Part shown: piece after piece, positions 22,074 through 33,029 of the stretch
Layout of the letters: each line of letters opens with the position of its first letter
How positions within the stretch are numbered: the stretch's first letter is position 1
Source of the DNA: Cylicocyclus nassatus
Taxonomy: Eukaryota; Nematoda; Chromadorea; Rhabditida; Strongylidae
Length of the DNA stretch: 64,000 bases
Reading direction: 5' to 3'
Assembly: GCA_958299035.1 (NCBI GenBank)
Contig: CATQJL010000001.1
Coordinates: forward strand, 17,157,433 to 17,221,432
Made by a program: the position numbers and the translations under genes
The notes under the pieces: generated by a model
The model's database searches: none
The model's input: only the letters and a program-made list of their open reading frames with translations
What the model was told of the DNA's origin: nothing

Positions 22074-22199
22074 GATAGTAAAGAGGAAGTGCCTGACTCC
22101 TGAGGCGAACGACCAGCAGTAAGGGATCTCTGGTCTCACCGACATCAGGCAGAGGGCTGTGGCCTGATTTATGGGCCAATGAGTCATGCGTGTGTAAAC

Positions 22200-22923
22200 G
22201 ACATCTTTGCTGGCTTTTTTGTTTTCACAAAATTGTGCGCGAATGTATATTCATCACGCTTGGCTTCATGGAGGAACAAATACATTGGATAGATATCGAT
22301 AGTACAAAAGACGATGAGAATGGTTTGAAGAAGTAGAATTTGCGAAAAAGAAGAAAATTCTAATTTGAAATTGTCACTTTTTTAACATTTTTTTAATATA
22401 CTTCAAAACTCCAAATATAGAATTTTTCGAATTTCTGCGTACCGAACAGTTGAAGGTTTTTGCAAAAGCAGGTATAAGGATGCATAGCATTACGTTTACA
22501 GAATTGAGCAAAGCTTCGACGACTGACTTTTTCAAAAGAAATTTATGGGTTGTGAAATGAAGGCAACTGTTAGTTATTTGAGGAGCCGATATCTCAATCT
22601 AGATAACTTCAAAATATACAGTCAAGTTTGCACAATGTAGATAATCTCTATTACATACAATAGCTAAATTTTCGAGGAAGCGCTGTTTATGCGCTCGTGA
22701 AATCTGGATAGAAAAGTGAATGCAATGAAATTCTGAATTTGAATGTGGTTATTTGAAGTGAGCAACTTTATAATAGATGGGGATGAAAGCTCGCTCTATT
22801 GACCGTTAGATGGAGCACGAGATCAGCTTCTCATGCTACATGTGTTTCAAAAAATATTTTTTGATGGAAAAAAGTTATCTTGAAAAGAGGCTTAGAAAAT
22901 CGGCCATTATTCTTGCAACAACC
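22200..22923 (+). repeat. Truncated mariner-type MITE copy
   Basis: The right part is homologous to 38,480-38,975: GAAATTTATGGG, GGAGCCGATATCTC, AAAAGTGAATGCAA, ATTGGAAAAAAGTT-like sequence and GGCCATTATTCTTGCAACAA, ending in CC/TA. The left arm is missing, probably lost or displaced near the Gypsy insertion. Confidence 0.6.
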
Positions 22924-23329
22924 TAATAGATATATCCAAAAAATATTTATTGAAAAAGAATTCACCTTGATTATTTGGTTTCTGACAGTCGTTATCGTTG
23001 CAATAGACTCGAAAATATAAACACGATGAAACCCGCTCACTACCTGCAAGGCTTCAAAATTGTTCTATTAAATCTTTTAGTATTGTCTGGATATCTGAAC
23101 GGATAAAGGAAGAAACACTTCCGAGAATAAAAGAAAATGATTCTTTTATGAATGTAAAAAGTAAAAGCAGCATAAAAACTGGAGCAAGTGAATCTTTAAA
23201 TAGACAAATGTTTTCTTATTGCAGCGGTCTTCACATTCATATGACCGCTCAACACCAGTCTTTACCCTACCTTAAATTTTTGTTTTTTTCACGATTTTTG
23301 ACAAGCAGCATTAATCCGACAACCTGTTA

Positions 23330-24454
23330 GGTTGGTGCAAATTAATGTGCGTTTTTCTAGGACATGCTTCTTGACGATTTTTTCCAACAAACCAACATAC
23401 TATTAAAAACCTCTTTTCATGCTTTACCTAATGGCAACTGAACAGGTTTCTAGTTTCGTTTGTTAAAATACTACAGAACTTCACATGACCACAACATCAG
23501 AGAGTTCCATTGCATCTTTTCTGGCCAAAATTCAAGAGCAAATGACTTCATTCGTTTGAAAATCAGCTGCTCCATGTGGTTGAAAATTTCCATATTATGC
23601 ACACTAAACTATATCTTCTTAGATCATTCAAGCTGAGATATCGACAATTCAGCATTGGTAGTCGTGCGGTCCTTTTGTGGCTCATGGATTTCTAGTTAAG
23701 AAAGCAATTGCCAAGCTCGCCTACTTGTGAAGGTTAGAGCCTCGTGTTGACAGCTTTTTGCAAAAACGTGTAGCTGTTCAGTGCTTACAGGGGAAGGATA
23801 CTTGGATGCCGTAGCCATTCATAATGATTTGTATACCAAAAAATGCGCTTTTGAATGCTGGTTCGTAGACTGTCTTTCACATCTGCGAAACGATAATCTG
23901 AATGGAGTTATGATTTTTTTTTCATTAAAAAAATTGCGTTCCTGCGGAGGGTCAAAATCATCAATAAAAAAATTTTCTCTCCTTTCCAAATGCTGAGTAT
24001 GATCCAGATAGTCTAACTAAATATTACCACGTCTAAAATTTTCTTCAGTAGCATCAAACGGTAGGCTAGATCAAATCTGGTGATTTTTACTATCAAAAAG
24101 TAGGCTAAATTCTCAAGGAAAAAAGTTCATAACTTTCTTCAAAAGATCATTTCGCAGATTTCCAGCACAGAGTCAGAATCTGCATTCGAAGGCGCATTTT
24201 TTGGTATACAAATCATTAGGAATGGCCGCGGCATCCAACTATCCTTCCCTTGTTAGAAAATTAAAGATGTTGAGCAATGATGACACGTGATATTTGCTTC
24301 TTCTCGTGAATCTTCTTCGTCCAAGCTCTTTCCATCACTATTTGTACTACAGCTTGCGGCTACAAGTTAGGCTTCAGGCTACTTATTATTTATTCAAACC
24401 TTGAAGAGAGTCATGGTCTGTAAACGAGGTTTCGAAAAAAATCTTTTTTGTTTT
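23330..24454. mobile_element. Mariner-type MITE running into the assembly gap
   Basis: The left end is TA then GGTTGGTGCAAATTAATGTG. Inner arms 23,788-23,880 and 24,165-24,240 are inverted (GGATGCCGTAGCCATTC and TTGTATACCAAAAAATGCGC). From the centre of symmetry near 24,010, the right end would fall at about 24,690, inside the N run. Confidence 0.6.
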
Positions 24455-24954
24455 NNNNNNNNNNNNNNNNNNNNNNNNNNNNNNNNNNNNNNNNNNNNNN
24501 NNNNNNNNNNNNNNNNNNNNNNNNNNNNNNNNNNNNNNNNNNNNNNNNNNNNNNNNNNNNNNNNNNNNNNNNNNNNNNNNNNNNNNNNNNNNNNNNNNNN
24601 NNNNNNNNNNNNNNNNNNNNNNNNNNNNNNNNNNNNNNNNNNNNNNNNNNNNNNNNNNNNNNNNNNNNNNNNNNNNNNNNNNNNNNNNNNNNNNNNNNNN
24701 NNNNNNNNNNNNNNNNNNNNNNNNNNNNNNNNNNNNNNNNNNNNNNNNNNNNNNNNNNNNNNNNNNNNNNNNNNNNNNNNNNNNNNNNNNNNNNNNNNNN
24801 NNNNNNNNNNNNNNNNNNNNNNNNNNNNNNNNNNNNNNNNNNNNNNNNNNNNNNNNNNNNNNNNNNNNNNNNNNNNNNNNNNNNNNNNNNNNNNNNNNNN
24901 NNNNNNNNNNNNNNNNNNNNNNNNNNNNNNNNNNNNNNNNNNNNNNNNNNNNNN
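24455..24954. other. Assembly gap of exactly 500 N
   Basis: Unresolved sequence. The round length suggests a placeholder and not a measured size. The reading frames predicted across it are artefacts. Confidence 0.99.
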
Positions 24955-26982
24955 GGAAAAGAGACCTCATTCCAACGAAAATGAGCTAAGAGGCATAAAG
25001 CAGACACGCAGACGACATCCTCCCATCAAAGCCACACGAACTGGACTTTGAGATTGTCAATTTAACGAATCTGTTTGCCTCAAAGAAGACGCTCGTTCAA
25101 AGAAGATATAAGTGCCTCAAAATAGATTGTCCGCCATTGATGGACATGCGCAGATTTGCAATTACGCTACTCGGATCAAGCGCAACGATGAAGAAGCGCA
25201 GATGAAGGACTGCACTACAATGGACTGAAGAGTTGCAGTTTGTTACGGGACTCTGTGATTCTTTTCTGCGGGAAATTCGCTTGAAAATGCTCCAACGATT
25301 AGACGCGCACAAGGATGGAACCTTAGCGATTTAAGAACTGTCAGTGTGCGAGATTTTGACGGTGTTAAAAAACAACGACACAGATAAGGAAGAACAGGAC
25401 GCATACAAGCAGTACGGAAAACGAGCTCAAATACGCAAAATGTGGAAATTCAAGCTGTTGGATGGAAAGGATCACCGATCTACAATATTTGATGGCGGGA
25501 AAGGAAGAGGCCGATTTGACCTCGCAGCAGGGCATATAAGGGGAAGAAGGAGGGGAGCCGCGAGCAGAAGAGGCTCGGAGTCGAAAACTGGTCAGGAGAG
25601 AGCCAGACTTCCCCCGTGAAAACTCACCGAGAATTGATCCAAAGTGACCGTGTAAAGCCCTGCTGGAGGGACAAATCGGGATATTCCTCTTGATTCCGCG
25701 TATTTTCTTGTTGTTTTCGTTCGTTGTTGGCCTTGAGGCCGTTGTTACTGTTTGTTTTGCATACGGATAAACTTTCTTGTTTTCAATCTGTTCGTGTGTC
25801 CCGTTTTCAAGGTTTAAACCTTAAAATACCACTAGACACTAGCCCGCAGTTACAAAGCCCAAAAAAAAATACGCCTATCTTCACCTTCCAGAAGAACCAC
25901 CGCAAAAGCTTTGTTGGTTTCACAACACAGGCCGCGCATACATATGTTATTGTCAAAATGAAAAGCCGCACACCACCCCTGTCGACTCGACACTAGAGTT
26001 GATACAATGATGTTCAGAGACGATGGAAAATGCTCGGATTTTCACGCTTAGAATCATGTTCTCTATTGGTGAAACTGACAATTCACAGATGAAAATTGAA
26101 AGGTTTCTGACTAGTTTCGGGTGAAGGAGCGTGGGACTAACAGACTCATTCAAGGAGAAGGAATTGCTATGTCGCCCTACTGATCTACTTGCTCCAGAGT
26201 GGTGCATTCAATTCCCAGCCACAAGAATTTGAGGAATAAATAACATTCTCAGTTAGCGACTCAGAAAGAGCCTAGGGTGGCGCAAGTGACTGTGTATGCG
26301 GAGAATTCTTCCACCGAGGAACATGACTCTACATTGTGATGATGTACAAGAACCAGAACAAAGTCATTGCTGAAAGAATCCATACCAGTCCTGAAGAAGA
26401 GATGACCAAGGTTAGGTACTTTGCCACTTGCAAGCCAGTCTCCTGCGAGATCGTTCCAAAAACACCGGATTAGAACAAAGCTTACATAATTAACGCCAGA
26501 GGAAGAAAGAAAACTTGATGTCCAATTGTTAAAATGGTTAAATCGGCAATGGAGTAGAGTCTAGCCGTAATATCAAAATGAACATGAGACAACGGCTCGG
26601 ACATCAGCCTTGGATTCAAGCCGTAATAAAGGATTGCTTAGGAAAAGTTCTGTACGATTTAAAGACGGAAGACATTGTTGGAGAAGACATGTCAACAAGA
26701 TACGCAGTGATCTTAGGGTTGTTTTATACTGCCGTTGCTGCAGCGACTGCATTATGAAGCAACTCTTAAGTGCCCTTGACGCCAACGAAGAAACGAGCAC
26801 ACTTCCAAAGAGCAAGCGGTCAAATATTTGTTCCAAATTGCTTACTTAAGAGAACAAATCATCCACGCTTTCACCTACACCGGAAACCGTTATTTTCTCA
26901 GAAGTATCCAGTTCGACATCGAAAGCGGCCTGCGCATCTTCAAGTCAATCCTAAGAAGAAGGCTCATATAAAGTTGTCTTAG
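24955..26982 (+). pseudogene. Decayed Gypsy gag-protease-integrase remnant
   Basis: Gag similarity to the intact element is readable with frameshifts around 25,000-25,330 (DFEIVNLTNLFASKKTLVQR beside TTVANLQKLFASKKTLIRRR, and RLKMLQRLDAHKDG beside RLRMIRRLDANRDE). A protease-end string LLAPEWCIQFPA appears near 26,185-26,220. The integrase tail appears near 26,600-26,700 (FKDGRHCWRRHVNKIR) and the C-terminus near 26,900-26,980 (RHRKRPAHLQV). Only about 400 bases separate the protease and integrase-tail strings, so reverse transcriptase is missing here too. A GC-rich block at 25,500-25,700 has no counterpart in the intact copy. Confidence 0.8.
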
Positions 26983-27004
26983 AAGTGAACTCCTTTCTCA
27001 AATA

Positions 27005-27556
27005 ATTTTAGCTGTTTTTTGTAGACAAAGGGTATCATTCGATAGAGCAGCTCAAGCTCTACAAAATGATCTCTAAACGTCCGCCCAAGTATTCCATGTA
27101 AGGTTTGAAGCCAAAACCGAAAAATTTTGTCACCCGAAAAGTGGATTTTTGCGAGGAAAAATTTATGGATCTCCAAATTGACCATTAAACAACAGGCACA
27201 TAGTAGTACTCAAATATTGACTGGTTGCCTTTGACTGATTTTGTCCGCACATAGAAAGCGAGAAAATAATGATAGTCTGAGCATGGCAAACTCCGCTACC
27301 AGTCCCTCCCACATATGTTCATTGTATACTACAAGTTTACTATATATAAATTGAAACTGTACCTCTGTAAGTGTTTTTATAACCGAGTAATACCAAGTTT
27401 CGCACAAAAATCTGAAAAAAGTGGCATTTTGGCATTTTTGCACCATCTTTGTTTCTCAATTTTAACCCCTGAAAAAAAATCCACCAAATAAATTTACTAC
27501 TATGTGTATACTGAATAACGATCGAGTTGGAGGTCCGTAGGACTTTTGGGACAATC
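27005..27556 (+). repeat. Mariner-type repeat, second copy of the 1,500-2,672 family
   Basis: Shares GGCACATAGTAGTACTCAAA, TCATTGTATACTACAAG, AAAAAAGTGGCATTT and GTTGGAGGTCCGTAG with the first copy. It ends GGGACAATC followed by TA, directly against the hAT-like end at 27,568. Confidence 0.6.
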
Positions 27557-27567
27557 TAATAGATAAT

Positions 27568-27650
27568 CAGCGTCAAGCGTGATATGTGGCATGCCAAACC
27601 TGAGGATCGTACTGAGAGATCAGGGAGGGGGGGGGGGGGGTCGTTATCAA
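27568..27650 (+). repeat. hAT-like left end fragment
   Basis: CAGCGTCAAGCGTGATATGT is followed by GGCATGCC, GATCGTACTGAG and a G14 run ending TCGTTATC. This parallels the left end at 28,889. The flanking 8 bp (TAGATAAT) do not match the flank of the nearest right end (AGTCTTTG after 33,981), so it is an orphan or rearranged end. Confidence 0.6.
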
Positions 27651-27784
27651 CAAAGCGAAAAAGAGCCAAATATTTTTTTATGATTGTACAAAAAAACTAT
27701 GTTTCGGAATAGTGGTTATCAAGCAGAAGATAAACAAGAAAGAATTAGTTACGAAAACGCAAAGTTTCTTTTTTAGTCAGTCGA

Positions 27785-28720
27785 AATGCACGTCCCAAAT
27801 TTTATTGTTGGTGCGTCCTTTGAGTTTCTACCCCAGCTTTCTGTTTCCTGAGACGTTGTTTGGGTTGTTGTGTTTATTGTTCTGAGCAACAATCGCCCAA
27901 GCTAAAAAAAATCGCTGCGAAAGCAGTGAAACAGAACAAGTTAAAGAAAAACGCACTTTTTACGACTTTTTTGCAAAAAATTCCACCATAATCGAAGAGA
28001 GGCTGGGTGGTTGTTTGCATCATAAATAGAAGCAAGATCTAGAGAATGCACGAAAAAACCGCGTGAAAAGAGTTAAACAAGGAGAAAAAACAAGAGATTT
28101 TCGAAAACAGGGTTTTTGCCGAATTTCTCGATCAAATCAAAAAATGTGGTTCTGGGACGTTGTCAGCGTGAAAATAGAGATCAAGACTTCAAAATGATAT
28201 ATAGCTTGTTAACATTGGCGAAACAGCTAAGAAAAGAGTACCAGAGTCAAATGCCCAGCGCCCCGCATTTGGGGTAGCGAGTTAGCAGTCAGTGCGCGGA
28301 CGCAGACGAGCAGCGGAAACAGACCAGAGCCGACGGGACATTCGGCCCTGGTCGTAGATCTCTGCGGGGTTCAATGAAATCCTGCAAAATTATATATCAT
28401 TATGATCGCCATGACACGACGAGCACTGACAACGTCCTAAGCATTGAAAATCATTTACTAACGCGATGGGCCAGCATTTTCGTGTGCGACACCCTGCGCA
28501 AGATTTAAGCGCAGTTATTCGTTTTTATTATGCTTCAACAACTTTCCTAAACTTCTACTTAATTTTGTTCAAATAAGAGGTTAATTAAGAAATGTTGTCC
28601 TGAATTCTGGGGAAGCTTTCAAAACCTTCTTTTTAGCGTAAAAAAGGCAATGAAAACGCAAAATCTCGGTTTCGCTGAGATAATCTAAAGATATGCTTCC
28701 CTATATTTGCTTCATTCACA
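27785..28720 (+). repeat. Dispersed repeat, copy 2
   Basis: Partner of 300-1,265, in the same orientation. Shared words include GACGTTGT, ATCGCTGCGAAAGCA, GAGATCAAGACTTCAA-like sequence and CCAGAGCCG. There is no ORF of note. Confidence 0.7.
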
Positions 28721-29425
28721 TCCGCCCCGATATAGTCAGGACTATAACATACAAGGCTTCGCCGCGGATGACTTCGTTTTTTTTTTCAGATGAAGGTTGT
28801 GTCCTCTCATGCCCCTCATAGTGAAGTTTACCAGAGTACATGGCTCTGTGTATCGAGGGTATGGTTATCTAGGTGATTCTAATGTTAGCAGGGTCAAGCG
28901 TGGGGTGTGGCATGCCACACCTGGGGGTCGTACTGAGGTATCAGGGGGGAAGGGGTCGTTATCAAGGCGTCCGCTATTCGCATAACATGATATCCGTCAA
29001 CAAAAATAGGCCCGCCATGCAAAATACTGTCAATACTAACGCACTGATGTTTGACCCATTATCGTATACGTATAGTAAGCATAATTAAAGATCTTTAAAG
29101 CATAAGAGCATCGTTCTGTAATTGGCAAGTAAAATAACCCCTGTGGTCCAAGTTTAGGCGAATTTTAAGGTTTCCAAATACAGGACCAAGTAAGTGAGAT
29201 GGTCGTTTTCAAACACGTTACTTTGTTTCAGAGGTAAGTTCACTACTTCTTTTTGCACTTAGTACAAAGAACTACTATTTCTTTGCTCACATTAGGAATC
29301 CCACTTCAAATCACCTCCAAATTAAGGAATTAAGAGCAAGCCAAAATCTCGTTTGTTTCATTTTTCGTTTTTCAATATCTCAGGCTAGAGAAGACCAATC
29401 AAGCTCAACTTACTTTAATGTATTA

Positions 29426-30941
29426 GGTTGGCACATAAGTAATGCAACTTTTTATATAACTTTTGTCTATTTGAACGTAGCGCATTCATTTTTTGGAATA
29501 TGATGTAAGCTTCTAATGCATACATTTTTGCCGAATTTTACCATTCTATGTGAGGATTACGGTGGGTTTACGGTACTGTGGGAAAATTTTTGAAATGCAT
29601 CAGATTTTGCTGAAACTTGGCCTATAGGGCTTATTTGAAATGCTGATCACAAAAATGAGATCCGTTTCGCATGAAAAGGCCTCGTTCGTGACATCAAAAG
29701 ACGAATTTCATTTTAGCGACAGATGAATATAATATTCGTGTTTACCGCATAGGATTACCCTATAATGCAAAGTTATAGCGAATTCTGACTTTCCGCAGCT
29801 TAGTTATTGACAAATTGCCTTCAAAACTTGACGCTTTTGACTTGTTCAACTTCTCAAAGGCGTCCCACCTTAATTTGTGTTTAAGGCCCGTATGCACGTA
29901 CATCCCCGCTGGGGAGGGGAGGGGATCTGAGAGGGGATGCGTCATATCTCGCTACTTTACGTATCTTTCTTCTTCCTTTTCTATCTTGCTTATAAAGGTT
30001 CTCATACCCTACTACCTGCGCATAATCGATGCCAGGTTACAGGCATAACTGATTAGATTTGTACTATTTTGTGTGATCCCCGGGGATCCCCGGGGATCCC
30101 CAGGGGATCCCCAGGGGATCACCTCTCATTTTCAAAGTCATTTATCTTTCTGAGAAATCAATGGAAACGCCGCAAAATTGTACTGAGGATTACTACGGCA
30201 CTGCTAAGCATGTTTTCGACAGAAAAAATGGAATCTGAAGATTGTGAATTTTTCGATGATCCCTAGCTTTTGAGCCAGGGATTAACGAAGATTTCGATGT
30301 CCTGAGATTTCACTTATTTTTACTTTAAACATGCTTAGCAGTGCCGTAGTATATCCTCAGTACAATTTTGCGGCGTTTTTATTGATTTCTCAGGAAGATA
30401 AATGACTTTGAAAATGAGAGGTGATCCCCTGGGGATCCCCAGGGGATCACACAAAATAGTACAAACCTAATCAGTTATGCCAGTAACCGGGCATCAATTA
30501 TGCGCAGGTAGTAGGGTATGAGAACCTTCATAAGCAAGATAGAAAAGGAAGAAGAAAGATACGTAAAGTAACAAGATATGGCGCATCCCCTCTCAGATCC
30601 CCTCCCCTCCCCAGCGGGGATGTACGTGCATACGGGCCTAAATTTCATTTCTTTTTTACTGATTCTAATGTGCCAACTTCCAGCTACATGCTGCCTATAA
30701 TTCCTTTTTCATATGTTTGAATCAGGTTTCATGGGGCTCCATGTTTGCTAAAAAATCATGAAACCTCGATTTTCAGCAGTTTTCAAAAAATGCTTAGATT
30801 TTTTGTACTACGTTATCAAAAATCAAACAGTTTGCGCAGACTTGCAGCTTACATCACGATCTACATGATGCCACAAAATGAGATTGCCACATAAAATATG
30901 AAAAAAGTTACGGGAAAAGTTGCAAAACTTATGTGCCAACC
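29426..30941. mobile_element. Mariner MITE, GGTTGGCACATAAGT termini
   Basis: TA-flanked, with left end GGTTGGCACATAAGTAATGC and right end GCAAAACTTATGTGCCAACC. The TTAGGTTGG...AAGT pattern is that of mariner terminal repeats. It is interrupted by a Harbinger-type MITE at 29,885-30,638. Confidence 0.8.
29885..30638. mobile_element. Harbinger-type MITE (GGCCCGTATGCACGTACATC), TAA duplication
   Basis: The inverted termini GGCCCGTATGCACGTACATC match over more than 100 bp, and TAA occurs on both sides (29,882-29,884; 30,639-30,641). The interior has runs of GGGGATCCCC-type palindromes (30,076-30,120 and 30,423-30,448). A second copy lies at 60,375-61,089. No ORF is supported. Confidence 0.85.
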
Positions 30942-31215
30942 TAATAGATTACGAGGCTTAGGCTATCGAATATAGCATTCTTGTCGTCATTTCTTGCGAT
31001 TCACGTAGTAGCGCAGACTTAGCATGTTACCGTATCCCATTTTCGCAGTATTTTACCAGTATTTTACATTTGCATAGGTAAGGAAAAACGATTATATCTT
31101 GCTATTGAAGAGACGTTTTCATATGAGATTTCCGCTATGTAAAGAAGAAAGAAAAGCAGTAACAATGGGTTTATAAACGCAGCTATTTAATCTGTTTGAA
31201 GGTAAGTTAACTGGG

Positions 31216-31266
31216 TGTGGCATCCTTAAAAAGCTGTGGCAGCCACAGCGTTTTAAGGATGCCACA
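31216..31266. repeat. 51-nt near-perfect hairpin
   Basis: TGTGGCATCCTTAAAA, a bulge, GCTGTGG, and the complement ending GGATGCCACA. It could form a stable hairpin in DNA or RNA. It lies inside the hAT-like element, with no counterpart noticed elsewhere in the window. Confidence 0.8.
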
Positions 31267-31642
31267 AACCATTAACTATATTTAAAAAACTTTTTTAGCG
31301 AACGTTATTTATATGAATCGATTGCCTAGACTTCGTAGATTACGTATGATTGATGTGAGACTAATTCGTCTATTTAGCTCTGAGTAATATTTGGTGAAAG
31401 CACAGACACTAAAAGCGAAAATAGGAAAAACAAGATTTTCGTTGGATTCTAACTCCAAAGTTAGAAGGTCTTTGAAGCGAGATTTCTGAAGTTGCCAAAG
31501 AAGGAGTGCTTTGTCTTGAGTGCAAAACCGGCTAGCTCCTTCGACTTTGAAACAAAGTTAATCATGTTGGAAAATGGCGATTTCAAGTGACCTAGTATCT
31601 TGACTTCAAAATTTGCTCAAACATTGTCTACAGGGGTTATAA

Positions 31643-31932
31643 TCTTATATATAGAGCTAAATGTCTGTTTGTCTGTCTGTCTGTCTGTGTGTACGTATGT
31701 TCCGAATAGAAAATTCCATTTCTGAACCGATCCGGACCAAACTTGGCACACATGCACTTCGGGCCCCGGCGGGTGTCATAGGCTACTTTTCGTCATCGAT
31801 CCATATCGATTTTATTGATTTTTTTGCAAAATTTGAGCTACGGGGCTGGGATTTGGCATAGGGGGGTAATCGAGCATGCTGATTACGAATATAATAATGA
31901 CAGGGCCGGGCGGAGCTGGGTAAGTCAACTAG
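31643..31932 (+). mobile_element. Helitron-like non-autonomous element, copy 1
   Basis: Starts TCTTATATATAGAGCTAAAT followed by a TGTC microsatellite, then CCGAATAGAAAATTCCATTT and GGGCCCCGGCGGGTGTCATA. It ends GGGCCGGGCGGAGCTGGG then CTAG. The flanking bases are A on the left and T on the right. A 5' TC, a GC-rich hairpin near the 3' end, a CTRR terminus and A/T insertion are Helitron hallmarks. Confidence 0.6.
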
Positions 31933-33029
31933 TAGTTGATAAGGAAGTACAGCCAATATTCCAAACATCGCGTTTTTCACCTTGAGCGCGTCACTCCGCG
32001 GATTACCACAGAACCGAAACAAGTCGAGCTAAGCTCAGACACCTGTTTTAGAATGTTCGAGGTTTGTGCTAGCGAATTACATAAAACTTGGATGAAAAAG
32101 CGTCTTCGGAGATAAAGTTATTGGGGTTGGGCGCAACCCCTCAAAAGGTCAGGCCGCCTGAGCTTTTGTAGCCTTGCGCCTGAACCATTTAACTTGTCTT
32201 CAAAATTCAGAAATCAGTCCATTCCTGGTATGAGTAATTGAGCTTATAGCCTCTTCTTGCCTCAGTGAGAATTTGGAGCAAAACACTCCACCCGGGAAAT
32301 TCTGGCTCGTTCAATAGGGCGATTCACATCAAAATCCGCCGTCAAATTGCGTGCACTTGTAATGTGCAATCACAGAAAAGCGATCATAAAGTCCCCTAAA
32401 ATTCAAAACTCTGCAGGACAGGCTCGTCTTCTCCAGAGTGTCGCACTCTGAGGTTCCGGAGGTGGAGAGGATTAAGAGAGGTTGTTTAGGGGCATTCCTT
32501 GAAAAGGAAGGGCCGTTTCCAAACGACGTGTGCCTGACCTTTTGCTCAACTCTGGTTATAAATCAAGCCAGTTTCAAGTCATTAACTTATACTTTCAAAA
32601 AGTAGCTTCCTTGTCCTTCATTTTTGTAAATCAACTAGCCCTAAAACTTGACATTATCCGAATTTTAGAATGCATTAAAACTATTTATCGGTTTACAGTA
32701 TATATCTGACCCCTGAAAAGCGTCAGAGATAGCCAGATTTCTGAGCAGTACTCATGAATGCTACTTTGCGTACAAGCCGCTTCAGCACTTTCCCTCCTCC
32801 CCCACCCCTAAAACCTCGCTTTATTCGTTTTTTGCTTGCTTGTCAATTTGTGGTGACTCAATACCCATGCACACTAGTTATGGATATGTTGCTTATGCTT
32901 GAAAGGGCCTTTAAGTAATGCTATCTTAGGTATATAGTTCAGCGGGTCTTATTGAGACAGCAATAAAAGGGGGGGGGGGTCGTAACCAGCGACTGTGTGC
33001 AACACCTCTTGCTTGACCCTGAATGTTAG

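Larger units (their letters stand above)
18790..22078 (+). mobile_element. LTR/Gypsy retrotransposon, RT-deleted, with GATAG duplication
   Basis: Two 218-bp LTRs (18,795-19,012 and 21,856-22,073) begin TGTTGTAG and end CTACTACA. They differ at one visible position (GATTGCGGCG versus GATTGCAGCG). The element is flanked by GATAG on both sides (18,790-18,794; 22,074-22,078). Between the LTRs lie a primer-site-like TGGCGATCAGGATC, a tandem-repeat leader, one long ORF and a polypurine tract AGGAGGGAGG touching the 3' LTR. High LTR identity and the intact duplication imply recent insertion. Reverse transcriptase and RNase H are missing, so the copy cannot be autonomous. Confidence 0.93.
28889..33021 (+). 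mobile_element. hAT-like element with perfect 8-bp duplication
   Basis: Starts CAGGGTCAAGCGTGGGGTGT and ends CTCTTGCTTGACCCTG. It is flanked by AATGTTAG at 28,881-28,888 and 33,022-33,029. Subterminal G-run/TCGT motifs lie on the plus strand at both ends (GGGGTCGTTATC near 28,955; G11-TCGTAACC near 32,969). No transposase ORF is visible, so it is non-autonomous or decayed. Nested inside are a mariner MITE that itself contains a Harbinger-type MITE, a 51-nt hairpin and a Helitron-like insertion. The core is related to 33,030-33,981 and 47,305-49,308. Confidence 0.8.

Noticed and set aside
24386..25051. Long reading frames across 24,386-25,051
   Set aside because: They consist almost entirely of N and are gap artefacts.
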